A DNA stretch of 57,439 nucleotides from Zygnema cylindricum (GCA_037447655.1 JBBHKE010000676.1:64001-121439), one strand, 5' to 3'; numbered from the stretch's first letter, positions 43,823-54,612 are shown. Made by a program: numbers and translations. Notes: a model not told the origin generated them from the sequence alone.

Positions 43823-46480
43823 ATGGTAACAGATAGCATGGAAGTCGATAGCTTGGAGAAAGATAGCAGAGAGAAAGATAATTTGGAAAAAGCTGACGTG
43901 GCAAAAGCTGACGTAGCAAAAGTTGACGTGGCACAAGGTGACACGGCACGAATTGACGTGGCACAAGCTGACGTGAAAAGGGTCGACGTGGCGAATGCTG
44001 ACCTAGAATGTGTTGACGAAAGAAAAGGTGACGTGGAGAAAGATGACGTGGCAAAAAATGACATGGAAATGGCTGACGTGGAAATAACTGACATGGCCAA
44101 AGCTGACTTGGAAAAAATGGACTTGAGAAAAGCTGACGTGGTCAAAGCTGAGGTGGCTGAAGCTGACGTGGGAACAGATGACGTGGAAAAAGCGGAGGTG
44201 GTGAAAGCTGACGTGGACAAAGATGATGTGGAAATAGGAGCAAAGACTGACGTGGCAATGGCTGACGTGGCAATAGTGGCAAAAGCCAGTCTGGAACAGG
44301 TTAACATGGAAGTAGACGGTTTGAAAAGCGATGGCGTGGAAGAAGACAGAATGGAAGAGACGAGTTTGGAAGAGGCCGGATTGGAAGCAGCAGGAAAGGG
44401 CTTGGAAGAAGAGAGACCTGAAGAGCGTCGCATAGTCGGCGACAGTGCGAAGGACGTTGAGGGGAAAACCGAGGAATTGGAACAAACTAGCGCTGACAAA
44501 GGTAGAACGGAACAAAGTAGCATGGAAAAGACTAGAATGGAACAACAAACTAGTGTAGAGAAAAGTAAAACGGAACAACAGAGTAGCATGGAGAAAGGTA
44601 AAACGGAACAACAGAGTAGCATAGAAACAAGTAAAGCGGAACGACAAAGTAGCATGGAAAAGGGTAAAACGGAACAACAAAGCAGCATGGAGAAAGGTAA
44701 AACGGAACAACAGAGTAGCATAGAAAAAAGTAAAACGGAACAACAAGGCAACACGGAAAAGAGTGTACATGAAAAATTCTTTTTTGAGAGAGGCAACTTA
44801 TTTACACCTCTCTCTGTTAGTAATCTGGGAAAAGAATTACTTACTATTGAGAAATCTAGGGCGGAAAAAAATAGCGTGGAGAAAGGGGGGAGTGGTAGCA
44901 GTCTGGGAAAAACTGGAACGGGAAAAGGGACCATGGAAAACCCTATTCTCCTTTCAGGCCATAATGATAATTCTACTTCTTCTGAACTCTCCAAACATAA
45001 GATTCCCAAGGATCGTTCCAGCCACAACAAACCAAACACTAGTCAGAATCCTATTTTGTCACGAGGAAATCCTTCCCCTCTACCCCATTTGCTTCCCCAA
45101 CCACCGCTTTACACTCCGCCTCCTCCTCCTCCTCCCCCCCCTCCCCCCCATGGGACCGGTCCACACCTTAATATCCATCAAATTGCGAGCATGATGAATC
45201 TTTATGGGAGGCATCCTCATCTCCCTCCTCCCCCAAATTATAGTCTGGATTATAGTATGCCTCCAAGTTATAACATGGATTATAGTATGGCCCCGAATTA
45301 CAGTTTATCTCCTCCAAATATGATGGCAAACCCGTCGCAAGGTTATAATCCAAACATCGGTATCTCACCGATGACTGGAATGTATCATATCGCTCCTCAT
45401 CCTTCTCACCCTTCTCACCCTTCGCATGCCTCTCACCCTTCTCATCCTTCTCACCCTTCTCACCCTTCTCACCCTTCTCATCCTTCTCAGCTTCCTCACT
45501 CTGCTCACCCTTCTCATCTTCCTCCTCATCCGCCGCTGCCTCCTCCTCCTGCCGGAGATGAGGCTAATGCGAGTCCTATCCTGCCAGCTGTCAATGTTCC
45601 AGAGGGCGAGAAAGAGAAAGAGGGTGAGAAAGAAAAAGGAGAGGGAGAGGGTAAACCGGAATTATCAGAGGATTCAAAGAGTAGCGCATATGAACTCCCA
45701 AAGGAGAAGAAAAAGAAGAAGAAAAAACGCAGAGCAGTACTTCGCGGCGATAAGAAAAGGAGAGATAACTGGGCGGATTTCGAGGTGGAGACGTTAATCG
45801 AGGCAAAAAGGTTGGAGTATATTGAAAATTTGGAGTTAAGTACGAAAGCCCAGATGGCTTGTAGAGCCGAAAAATGGAAGAATGTCTCTCTTACTCTCAA
45901 ACAGGCGGGAGTGGATCGAGATGTTAAAGAGTGTAAGACAAAATGGGGCAACTTTTCAAGAGCGTGTCGGAAGATTAAAGAATGGAATCAAAAGAGTGGA
46001 GTCGAGGATTATTTTCGAATGAAACGACAAACTAAAAAACAGAACGGGTTACCGGTTACGGTTTCGAAAGACTTGTACGATTTATTGGATGCCTGGCTTG
46101 AGAAAGATGATGATGTCATCGAGCTTCCTTCGGAACATAACTCGGGGAGAGATTCTCCGGCCAGCAGTGAGAAAAACGGAGATTTTGCCGAAAAAAACAC
46201 CAAAGAGGAACTTCACGGAAATAACAACGCCGCGAAGAGGAGGAAGGTTGCGACAACTGTCACCGTTGCAGAACAGGACGATGCCATTATAGAGAAAATA
46301 GGGAGTATGTTGGATAAGTCCTTCAGTAAGGCGATTGAGAAGGCGTCGGTGAAACAGTTGGAGAGACAGAAGACTCTAGTCGAATCAAATAAGGACAATC
46401 TGGAGATCGTATTAGACAGGGTTATGAATAAAGCTGTGGAAGCTTTTACAATGAGTATAGGAAAAATTCTTCACATGTAG
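43823..46480 (+). CDS. Trihelix (Myb/SANT-like) protein with long repetitive N-terminus
   Basis: An 885-codon intronless frame starting at ATG (43823; the frame is open a little further upstream). Residues about 10-155 are a chain of 5-residue repeats of the type (A/x)-D-(V/L)-x-(K/x), e.g. LEKADVAKADVAKVDVAQGD. Residues about 222-315 are 11-residue repeats such as SSMEKGKTEQQ, about eight of them. Then come a Pro-rich part, a His-Pro-Ser run (about 524-566) and a basic KEKKKKKKKRR that can serve as a nuclear localisation signal. Residues about 646-762 are the trihelix fold with the three Trp of the family (DNWADFE, EKWKNVS, TKWGNFS) plus a fourth helix. The C-terminus (about 820-885) is a predicted amphipathic helix. 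This is probably a DNA-binding transcription factor; related Myb/SANT-like proteins also occur in Harbinger transposons. No frameshift, unlike its neighbours. Confidence 0.88.
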   Translation: MVTDSMEVDSLEKDSREKDNLEKADVAKADVAKVDVAQGDTARIDVAQADVKRVDVANADLECVDERKGDVEKDDVAKNDMEMADVEITDMAKADLEKMDLRKADVVKAEVAEADVGTDDVEKAEVVKADVDKDDVEIGAKTDVAMADVAIVAKASLEQVNMEVDGLKSDGVEEDRMEETSLEEAGLEAAGKGLEEERPEERRIVGDSAKDVEGKTEELEQTSADKGRTEQSSMEKTRMEQQTSVEKSKTEQQSSMEKGKTEQQSSIETSKAERQSSMEKGKTEQQSSMEKGKTEQQSSIEKSKTEQQGNTEKSVHEKFFFERGNLFTPLSVSNLGKELLTIEKSRAEKNSVEKGGSGSSLGKTGTGKGTMENPILLSGHNDNSTSSELSKHKIPKDRSSHNKPNTSQNPILSRGNPSPLPHLLPQPPLYTPPPPPPPPPPPHGTGPHLNIHQIASMMNLYGRHPHLPPPPNYSLDYSMPPSYNMDYSMAPNYSLSPPNMMANPSQGYNPNIGISPMTGMYHIAPHPSHPSHPSHASHPSHPSHPSHPSHPSHPSQLPHSAHPSHLPPHPPLPPPPAGDEANASPILPAVNVPEGEKEKEGEKEKGEGEGKPELSEDSKSSAYELPKEKKKKKKKRRAVLRGDKKRRDNWADFEVETLIEAKRLEYIENLELSTKAQMACRAEKWKNVSLTLKQAGVDRDVKECKTKWGNFSRACRKIKEWNQKSGVEDYFRMKRQTKKQNGLPVTVSKDLYDLLDAWLEKDDDVIELPSEHNSGRDSPASSEKNGDFAEKNTKEELHGNNNAAKRRKVATTVTVAEQDDAIIEKIGSMLDKSFSKAIEKASVKQLERQKTLVESNKDNLEIVLDRVMNKAVEAFTMSIGKILHM

Positions 46481-46584
46481 TAATGTAAGGATGTTTTTGC
46501 ATGTTTTGTTTCTATTGTTTGTTGTTTTTTTTTTTTTGTTCTTTTCCTGCGTTGCAACCTCACATAAATAAGAAGCTGTGGAGC

Positions 46585-46685
46585 TTTTAGAATATCTTTA
46601 GACAATCGTTTAGACAATCTTTTAGATAATCTTCTAGGCAATCTTTTGGAGAATCTTTAAGACAATCTTTTCAATCTTCTAGACA
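46585..46685. repeat. Short tandem repeat 3' of the trihelix gene
   Basis: About seven units resembling TTTAGACAATCT (TTAGAYAATCTT and variants). The position suggests it lies in the 3' untranslated region. Confidence 0.75.
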
Positions 46686-47674
46686 GGGTGCCAATGTACC
46701 ATTTCTTATTTGTTTTTTCCGAAACCTTGATCCTCATAATGAACTTGAGAAATTTTATACGGTAGACGAAACCATTCCGTGGTAGTTTTTGACTTTCCCG
46801 TGGTAGGTTTTGGAAATGAATGTACTCTCTTAGGAACCTCAAACAGGTTTTTCTAAGAATTGCTAAATATGAATGAAAAGGCTGAGTGATCGACGAATTA
46901 TTATTCTGTATAGCTTTTCTTTCTCTTGTCCTCAAATGTCAATGTTTATGTTGAGTTTTTTTGATGCTGTATTTTATGAAAAATATGTTTGGTAAAACTG
47001 TTGCCTGGCAGTGTTCCGGAATCCTCCCACACTACCCCTCTCTCCCTCTCCTCCTCTCCTATGACCTTTTTCTCCTCCCCTCTATCCCTCTCTGACCGTT
47101 CTCCCTCTCTCTCCCTCCTCCATTGTCCTCTTTCCACTGTTCTCTCCTTTTCCCTTGATTTCTGAGTTCTTCTCCAAGAGGGGAGAATTGAAGGAAATAT
47201 CCCTCCTCCTCCTCCTCTCTGTCCCCAGGCTCTATCAAGCTTAGCAAGGCAAGCAGATACTGAAGGTTTTCTTTAGGGATTAACCAAACCTCCCTTCATT
47301 TTTTAAACACATATCCGCCTTGCTCTTTCACCTTAGCCAAAAACAAATTTGGAAGTTTTGTTCTCTCTTTCTCTTTTGTGGATATTCTACAAAATAGTTC
47401 TTACAGGTGCTAAAATTTGGTGTTACTTATCTTTTCCTTAAAGGTACAGATACTCTCCAGAGCTTTTTGAAACTTTTGCTTTTTGCTTTTTGCTTTTTGT
47501 TTTTGAGCTTTTTTGACCATAAACTTTTTGTCGCGATATAATTTATTGGAATTTTATATTATAACTCATTTGCAAGAACTGTTGAATCTTTTTGCTGGAC
47601 TGGTTTACAGAATTGTAACTGTTTATCGAGATCACAGTGAAGGTTACTTTTTGTTTTGATTCCATTTCTTCCAG
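46686..47674. other. No gene seen; pyrimidine-rich tracts
   Basis: A CT-rich microsatellite (about 47030-47220) and CTTTTTG repeats at about 47478-47505. Confidence 0.45.
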
Positions 47675-48802
47675 GATGTTCAAAAGGAGAGATTTTTTGG
47701 TTTTTTCTCTGCAATAATGACCATCAATGGAGCTGGTTTCTGGAGGAAGAAGATATGGCGTGAAAAAGTGAGTGGAGACAACTTTGTCATTTGACAGTTT
47801 TCTGTCAGTAATTTAGAATAAAACTGTTCAAAACTGCTTCAGTTTTTTGTCAGTTCAGAACTGTTCAAAACTGTTCGGAACTGGTCAGGGCTTTAAAACT
47901 GTTCAGTTCAGAACTGTTTCCGTTTTCTGTCAGTTTTCAGTTTTCTGAGAGACAAGGTGATGAGATTGGACACATAGAATGGACGTGGTTTCTCTTTCTT
48001 TCAGTTAAAACGTTGAACAGATGTAAGAATTCTGGAACTTTATTAAGTTTGGAATCTCCTTCCTGGAACTTTAATCGAGGATACGGTACAAATTTGTTTA
48101 TTATTCGTTGCAAATTTTAAAATGAAGAACTGATTTGCTCACTATATCCATTTAGATCTCCTTCCATTATTTTGTTTTTTTTTTGGATTCTGCCCAAACA
48201 AACTGGAAATCATGAACAAATTTTTGTTTTTTTGTACTTTTTCTTTGGGAGGAGCAATACTAGCACGAACTTCAGCTATAACCTGTTTTGATTCTACTTA
48301 CTGATTATTATTGAAGTTATAAACTTTGAGAAGGTACACTTACTAAATGTTTTTTTTTTCAAACTAGCGAACTAATTTGATGTTTGTGTGTCAGGAAAGT
48401 GATTGTTTCCATGTTATAGGTTTTTGGTAGGAGGCAGTTAGTCGTCTCTTTGGTAAAGCATTGGGTGAACAAAACCCTAAAATACCCTGAAAACTCCCAG
48501 ACAACCCTTGAAAACCCTGAAAAGCCCTCAAAATTCTTTAACATATTCAGTTTTTTGTTGAAGTCAAGGTAATTTGTACTGTAGGCCTTTCAATTCACTA
48601 GGGCGAGTGTGTAGAAATATATGTATATTATTTATAGATATATATATATATATATAGATAGATAGATATAGATATATATATGATGATAGATGATGGATAT
48701 GGATATGTGAGGAGGAGGAGGGGGAGGGGTGTGCAGGAGGAGGAGAGGAGGGATAGATAGATAGATAGATATATATATATATATATATTATTTATATATA
48801 TA

Positions 48803-48836
<34 letters not shown>

Positions 48837-48918
48837 CTATATACATCCTTATTTTATATATATACACATATATCTATCTATATATATATCTATATATTCA
48901 TTCATATATCTATCTTAT

Positions 48919-48964
<46 letters not shown>

Positions 48965-49188
48965 CTCTTTTCCATTCTTTAGACGATTGTTAATTACTAG
49001 GAAGGGGGAAGAAGGGGGAGGGGGAGAGGGGAGGGGAGAGAGATGGTTATATGAATACATTGTTCTGATACTAGAACAAAAGTCACTAATTTCTTGTGGG
49101 TTTCTTTCAGGGTTCAGTGAAAAGTAAAAATGAATGTTACGAGTATGAAGTGGAGGAGTTGACAAGAGGCGCCACAACTTTAGATTAG
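47675..49188 (+). CDS. Two exons of an unrecognised gene (3' end)
   Basis: Exon 47675-47767 (31 codons, phase 0-0) sits between TTTCTTCCAG and AAA|GTGAGT and reads DVQKERFFGFFSAIMTINGA then GFWRKKIWREK. Exon 49111-49188 follows TTTCTTTCAG and reads GSVKSKNECYEYEVEELTRG to a TAG. All four signals match the consensus and the phases agree. I recognise no family. More 5' exons should lie between 46.7 and 47.6 kb or be absent; the intron contains AT-microsatellites. Either a real gene end or a chance pairing. Confidence 0.4.
47795..47950. repeat. GTTCAGAACTGTT cluster
   Basis: Many overlapping copies of ACTGTTCAAAACTG, GTTCAGAACTG and TTTTCTGTCAG in about 150 bp, inside the presumed intron. Confidence 0.7.
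48625..48965. repeat. TA/GATA microsatellites
   Basis: Several long (TA)n and (GATA)n runs with a short GGAGGAG block between (about 48711-48750). ORFs here are artefacts of the repeats. Confidence 0.95.
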
Positions 49189-49438
49189 GATTGTTGACTT
49201 CAATGATTAAAAAACTGAAAATCGGTATTGTTTTTTTGCTAAGAGGGAGGAAGGGAGGGAAGTTGGGAGGGAGGGAGGGAAGTGTTTGTACAACTTCCTC
49301 AAAATTTCTTCTGCCCCTGATTGCTATTACCACTGTAATCCTCACAAACTCCTCGCACTAGTATTACCAATTTACCATACAACCACCAAATCTGGTAGGA
49401 ATACCTGTATTCTCCCCAAAACTTTTCCATGCGAAGTA

Positions 49439-49677
49439 CACCGCACATCATTATTAGAGTTAAAACATTTTTCGGGCAGTCAAAGTTTGTTTTCTTGTCA
49501 CACATTTTTCCGATTTTCAACCATGACATCTCGATGGAAAGGTAAGACCATCACCTTTCAATTGCTTGCCTCCAAAAAAAAAACCAACGGTCCATCAGAG
49601 ATTAAATGCTTTTGACTGCTCCAAAAACGCTTTTTGACTGCCCAAAAAATGTTTAACTCTAATAACAATGGGCGGTG
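49439..49677. mobile_element. TA-flanked MITE, 239 bp
   Basis: Ends CACCGCACATCATTATTAG and, inverted, CTCTAATAACAATGGGCGGTG, each bordered by TA (49437-49438, 49678-49679). The interior has inverted AAAACATTTTT-like subterminal sequence. Non-coding. Confidence 0.85.
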
Positions 49678-49899
49678 TACCAAGTAAATTTGAATCCTTT
49701 GCTTTCAGATTGTTAAAATACAAAGTGTACCTTATGAATACCATACTATACCATATAAATTCAAGTGGATTCTTGGGTTTTTTGAGTCCGATTTTCAAGA
49801 TGTGAATATTTTCCCACCCTCATTGGTTCAAGAGGGCAAAAAAAAAAAAAGGGCACCAAATTAATGTTATTAGTACAAATAGCGATTCATGGCGTAGGA

Positions 49900-49985
49900 C
49901 TTCAAAAGATTTTTTAGGGTTTTTTACAGTTTTTTCTAGGGTTTTCTAGGATTTTTTTAGGGTTTGTAGGGTTTTTAAGGGTGCC
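49900..49985. repeat. Degenerate TTTTAGGG-like cluster
   Basis: Six to seven words of the form TTTTTAGGGTTT with interruptions. Resembles degraded plant/green-algal telomere sequence, but T-rich slippage is as likely. A similar AAAACCCT run lies at 48465-48540. Confidence 0.4.
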
Positions 49986-50219
49986 ATTGATATTCCTTAC
50001 CCGCAGTCTTGTTTTCCGTCGGTACGTTTTTTTCTGAAACTCAACTGTTTGTTATCTCGTTTCCGGATTTGATTTGTTTTTTTTTTTTTTTTTTTTTTTG
50101 AATGTTGAACTTTGTCTTCATGGAAAGAAAAATTCTCCACCGAAAATAATTACGTTTGTGATACAGAATTTACGTTTGTCTTGTGAAAAATTGGCACAAG
50201 ATATGGAAAAAAAAAATGA

Positions 50220-50290
50220 AATAGAAAGTCAAACTTTTGAAAGAAAGTCAAATTTTTGAAAGAAAGTCAAATTTTTGAGAGGAAGTGAAA
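50220..50290. repeat. GAAAGTCAAATTTTT tandem repeat (x3)
   Basis: Three copies of a 20-bp unit, GAAAGTCAAATTTTTGAAA, in succession (about 50225-50285). Confidence 0.85.
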
Positions 50291-50429
50291 ACAGTGGAGG
50301 CTGCTTTACATGAGTACTCAAATATTGTACGTAATTAGTACCTCACTAAGTCTTAGCAGCTATGTCTTAAGGCCAAGAGAAAGTCTCACTTGACCTCGTC
50401 TCAAACCTAAAAAAGTAGAACTTCTTCAA

Positions 50430-50705
50430 TTTTCCCTTTTAGTTGTACAAAACTTTTGGACTATGTCATATTTTTGCATTTTTTTTGTTTTCCAACTTTT
50501 CTCCTCTTGTGTACCCGAGTTATTTCTACTTTGTTACATTCCACTTTTTCTTTCTCATTGTTTTTTATTGTGTTTGTTTTTTTTGTTTTCTTGCTTTTGT
50601 GTGCCATTTTTCTTGTTCGTTTTGCCGTTTTCCTTTCTTGTTTGTTTTCATGTACTCAGATGGTTTGCCATGTCACGTTTTTACTAAAATTTATTGCTTT
50701 ATTGC
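50430..50705. mobile_element. LINE 3' tail relic
   Basis: T-rich, ending ATGTACTCAGATGGTTTGCC and CACGTTTTTAC. This matches the tail of the LINE at 54.8-54.9 kb. Upstream LINE coding is missing; the strand is the same as the main LINE. Confidence 0.55.
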
Positions 50706-50707
50706 GT

Positions 50708-50900
50708 ATGATGTTTAAACATTTTCATAGGGCTATTATTTATTACAAACTTTCATGATGTATAAACGTTTTAATACAGCCTTTTATTTATTGCAAACCT
50801 TCATGATGTTCAAACGTTCTAAATGATATTACTATTTACTGCAAACTTCTATGATGTTTAAACGTTTTAATAAAGCTTAATACTTTATCGCAAACACTCC
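50708..50900. repeat. 48-bp tandem repeat, four copies
   Basis: Each unit begins ATGATGTTTAAACGTTTTAA and ends TTATTGCAAACYTTC. Spacing is close to 48 bp, with each copy having several changes. Confidence 0.85.
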
Positions 50901-51039
50901 TAATAGTTTGAGACAAATTGCAACTTTATGAGATGAAGACAAACTATATTACCTTCCTTCGAGACTAGCAAACGTATGAATCCACCCAATGCTTATGTAC
51001 ACACCCTATACTTGAGACATTGAGACATTACCTATACAT

Positions 51040-51445
51040 ATATATTGCCTCCCCCCCCCCCACACCCCCCCCCCCCATTTTTTCGATTTCCTCCGCCATT
51101 TCCCCTTTACAAAACAACGACACATCAACCCTCCCCCCAATTTTCCTTTGAAATCATAGGTGCGGCCCCCATCCGTAATCCTTAAACTCCTTCCCCCCTT
51201 CTATTCAACGCCAAACACCCCATTTCCTCTCACTAAAATTACACACACCTCAAACCCTAACGACAAGAACACACACACACACACACGCTCACACACACAC
51301 ACAACCGGGAAAAAAGAAATAAAAAAAGGGTTCCGTCCCACTACCATTTCCACCATCTATTTCCCATGGTTTCCTTTCCTCCTTCCCATTTCCCCCTTCC
51401 TCTCCCTCTATCACGTCCCATGCTTCTCCCTCTCATTCAATAACC
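51040..51445. other. C-rich and ACAC low-complexity sequence before the LINE
   Basis: Poly-C tracts (51050-51076) and a (CA)n run at about 51268-51302. May include the LINE 5' untranslated region. No motif was recognised. Confidence 0.4.
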
Positions 51446-52150
51446 ATGTCCAGCCGTGCATCCTCTCCTTTTCTCCCCCGTTCACCTCCTCCACCTAAAC
51501 CTCGCACACAAGCATCAACACAGATAGAATATAGGGGTTGTCATAACCATTTCGCGGCCGGTGCCGGTATTGCCCGACATACAAATAATTGTCAACAATT
51601 TTTGGCACTGAGTGACCCTTCCTCTAGTACCCTTTCTTCCATAACACTCCTCTCTAGACCTACGAGCGAAGATTGGGCATTTTTACGCGATTTAGATGTG
51701 CTCGGAGCTTATGATTTGGGCCCCCCCAGACCGCGGTTATACACGCGGATTCCGATGGCTGTGCGGATTATCGTATAGGACGCCCTCCACCTTTCTTTGT
51801 CCCGTATTTATTCGGATCCCGCTGACGTTGGACCTTGGCACCTCCTTTTCATGTTCTCACTTTGCGTTCTAGTCTTACATGGTCATGGCAGTGGTAGCGG
51901 GGCCCGAGAAACTATGGCTCGATGTCGACGATTCCTTCGAGGCGATTGGCGAACCCTTCATGTCGAGCACGAGGATCGAGTTGCGAGTGCTTCTTTCACA
52001 CCATGTCGTACATCTCGGACTTCAGATGTGCTATCCTCCTATCGTCGTGCGGTACATTTGGGCCGAGTTGGTAAGCTCTCTCGAGCGGTTCGGCCCTTCA
52101 ACCATTTAATCGTGCTCCTCGGTTTGCTGCGACTGTTGAGATTCTCCTAG
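51446..52150 (+). pseudogene. LINE N-terminal region
   Basis: Ser/Pro-rich start with a C-x-N-H-F-x8-H-x-N-N-C zinc finger (CHNHFAAGAGIARHTNNC), like the finger before the reverse transcriptase of R2-type LINEs. It ends in a TAG at about 51778; the frame then shifts to RRFLRGDWRTLHVEHE and RVGKLSRAV, typical of the pre-RT segment of this LINE family. Confidence 0.7.
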
Positions 52151-53759
52151 CTCTTCATCCACCAGCTCCTACCCCTCAGTGCCCCTCTATTCACACCTTT
52201 GAGCCGACAAAGTGTTTTCTCTTAGATCGAGACTCTTTAATTAAACCCATAACGACTTCTCCACATCTTTCAACAAGGAGTCATTCGGGCACTGTTTATG
52301 AGTTATTTCGCGACGTTTTGCCTCCGGTATTTGGTGCTCGGGGCTTTGATATGTTTTTTGAGTATGTTTTTTTATTGCGGCTGGCACTGTTGCTTCTCAT
52401 ATTTGCGATCTCCTCACAGCCTCCCGCCTCGTAGCTGTCACCAAACCCAATGGGGGAATCCGTCTTATTGCATGTGGGAATCCGTCTTATTGGAGTGGGT
52501 GAGGTATTGTACCGATTGGTGGCCCGTCAAATCTGCATCCAACTCCAGCCGGCTTTCCATGGTTGTTTCTCTCCTCATCAATTCGGAGTGGCAACCTAGG
52601 GGGGTTGTGAGGCCGTGGTCCACGGGATACAGGCTTTGTTAGATGCCCATCCGGATTGGTTAGTCCTCCAGGTGGATGTTTCTAATGCATTCAATACAGT
52701 GGATCGGAATGTCATTTTTTTAAAGCTTATGGCTGCACCTTCCCTGATTGTCCAAATATTTCCTTTTGTGAGAGCCTTTTATTCTCCGAGCAGTAGCCTC
52801 TCTTTCTACACTGATGATGATTTAGTCCCACTTTCCTCCACGCTCTTTCTACACTGATGATGATTTAGTCCCACTTTCCTCCACGACTGATGATTTAGTC
52901 CCACTTTCCTCCACGACTGGCACTCGTCACGGCAATCCTCATGGGGGCCCTTTGTTTGCCATAGCCCATTATTGCGCTCTCCGAGCTTCCGCAGCTGCTT
53001 ACCCTTCTTGCCTCTTACTTTCAGTTGCGGATGACACACACATTATTGGTCCTTCGGAACCAAGTTATACAGGCCTATAACTTTTTCAAGGCTCGCTTGG
53101 CCAAACTCAATCTTTTGGTCCAACCCTCTTCTTGGCCAAAGTGTTTTGTTTGGTCCCCACGTCCTATTCCTCCTCCTTTCACTCCCCCTCCTAATTTTCA
53201 GACTCCTCCTTCCGAAGGCATTTGTGTGTTGGGTTGCCCGCTTGGTTCCGATCCATACGTCACGAATTTCCTTGATTCAGCTCTTCAGACAGATTTGTCC
53301 CACGTGGACGACCTTCCTCACCTTTATGATCCCCAGGTGGCCTTTGCTCTTTTGAGACGGTGTTTCCCCCAGCTGCCCTCCTTTACTCACACTTCCCCTC
53401 CCACCCCATCCTTTGTGTCCTCACTTTCTGCTTTCGATGATTGCCTCATGGATGTCCTCCACACTTTGTTGGGCCATGGAGCTTTTGATCGCGAGTGTAG
53501 GCCTGCGGCACGCATCCAAGCCTCTCTTCCTATCTCGGCTGGCGGTTTGGGTTTACTCTCCACGACGCGTGTTGCTCCATCCGCCTATTTGGGAAGTTGG
53601 TGCCTTGTTGCTTCCACTATTGTCTCTCGTTTTTGGCTAGGGACACTCCTATTCTTGCGGCCGTGGTTCCCCGTGTTTCAGATGGTGAGCTCGCCTTCCA
53701 AGGGTCCCTTTTGGATGCATCACGTTCTCTTAATCCGGCTGCTATCGAGGACATGCTGA
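52150..53759 (+). pseudogene. LINE reverse transcriptase, frameshifted
   Basis: The family motifs are VTKPNGGIRLIACG (about 52437-52478), WLVLQVDVSNAFNTVDR (about 52658-52708), THRGNPHGGPLF-like sequence after the triplication, and the catalytic VADDTHIIG (about 53027-53053). The thumb continues in another frame to VLGCPLGSDPYV and ISAGGLGLLST. A 43-bp unit is present three times (about 52800-52910), moving the frame. Confidence 0.85.
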
Positions 53760-53919
53760 TTTTTCCACTCTTGTTACGACATCAGTTGCGCCTGTTCAGC
53801 AATCCATTTGTGATTGGGTTGTCGCCGCTATTCAATTCGAGCTTCTCGAGGCGCTTCCTTGCGATTCTTCGCGTGCACGCTTCCTGTCTTGTGGCGGACG
53901 TGGCTCTGGAGTCTGGCTA

Positions 53920-54612
53920 TTGGCTATCCCTATCTTATCCACTCTTCGTTTAACCCCGGCTCAGTTCACGACGGCCCTTAGGTTCCAACTTGCCCTCCCT
54001 CACCCACCTTTGCTTGGCTCACTTGTTTGCTCTTGTGGCCACGATCTCGAGCCCGACGGGGTCCATTTGCTTCGTTGCTCCCACGGGGGCGAGTTGTTTC
54101 AGGCGCACGTCACTATTCGAGACACCATCGCTACTATCGCTTCTGAGGGGGGATTTTCTGTTCGTCGGGAGGTCTCTCTCATTAATCCTTCGCGGCATAT
54201 TGACCTTGTATTACTTGATGGTGCGCGTCGTACATTTGGTGACATTGGCGGCTCGACATGTGGGAGTGGCCGCCCGTGACGCGGCTAAAAGGAAGGAGCG
54301 TGATTATGCTGTCGCGACGCTATGGATGGCTTCATTCCGATGGTGGTCGAGATATTTGGTTGTTTGGGTGTGGCTTTGGACGAGTTTTTCCGTACTTGTG
54401 GTCGGCGCTCGTTTGAGAGGCGGGGACCTGGGAGCCCTTCTGTTTCAGTCCTTACTTCTTTTTTTCGTCAACGTTTTCCCGTGGCCCTAGAATGGTTGCT
54501 GGCTTCTTTATTACTTCGATTGTCTATTGCCGTTATGGATCGACGGCGTGTTCCGGAACTTCCTCCTCGCGCTCGTCCGGGATTCGGGGACTTACGTGGT
54601 TGCTTTCCGTAG
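53920..54612 (+). pseudogene. LINE Cys-His knuckle and endonuclease domain
   Basis: CSCGHDLEPDGVHLLRC followed by CSHGGELF and H...RD (CxCGxxxD-x-x-G-x-H-x-L-x-C), then RREVSLINPSRHIDLVLL, where the RxDI-like Asp of a PD-(D/E)XK fold is expected. The tail GCLGVALDEFFRTCGRRSFE follows after a frameshift (around 54280-54320). Confidence 0.75.

Noticed and set aside
44003-44770. 255-codon antisense frame, Phe/Leu/Arg-rich
   Set aside because: A mirror of the 11-residue repeat coding; repeat periodicity keeps it open.
45526-45951. 141-codon minus-strand frame
   Set aside because: Antisense to the Lys-rich and trihelix coding; poly-Phe from the poly-Lys codons.
48628-48867. Tyr/Ile-rich minus-strand frame
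   Set aside because: Translation of TA and GATA microsatellites.
51160-51498. 112-codon frame before the LINE
   Set aside because: Reads CA-repeat and C-rich low-complexity sequence; no domain.
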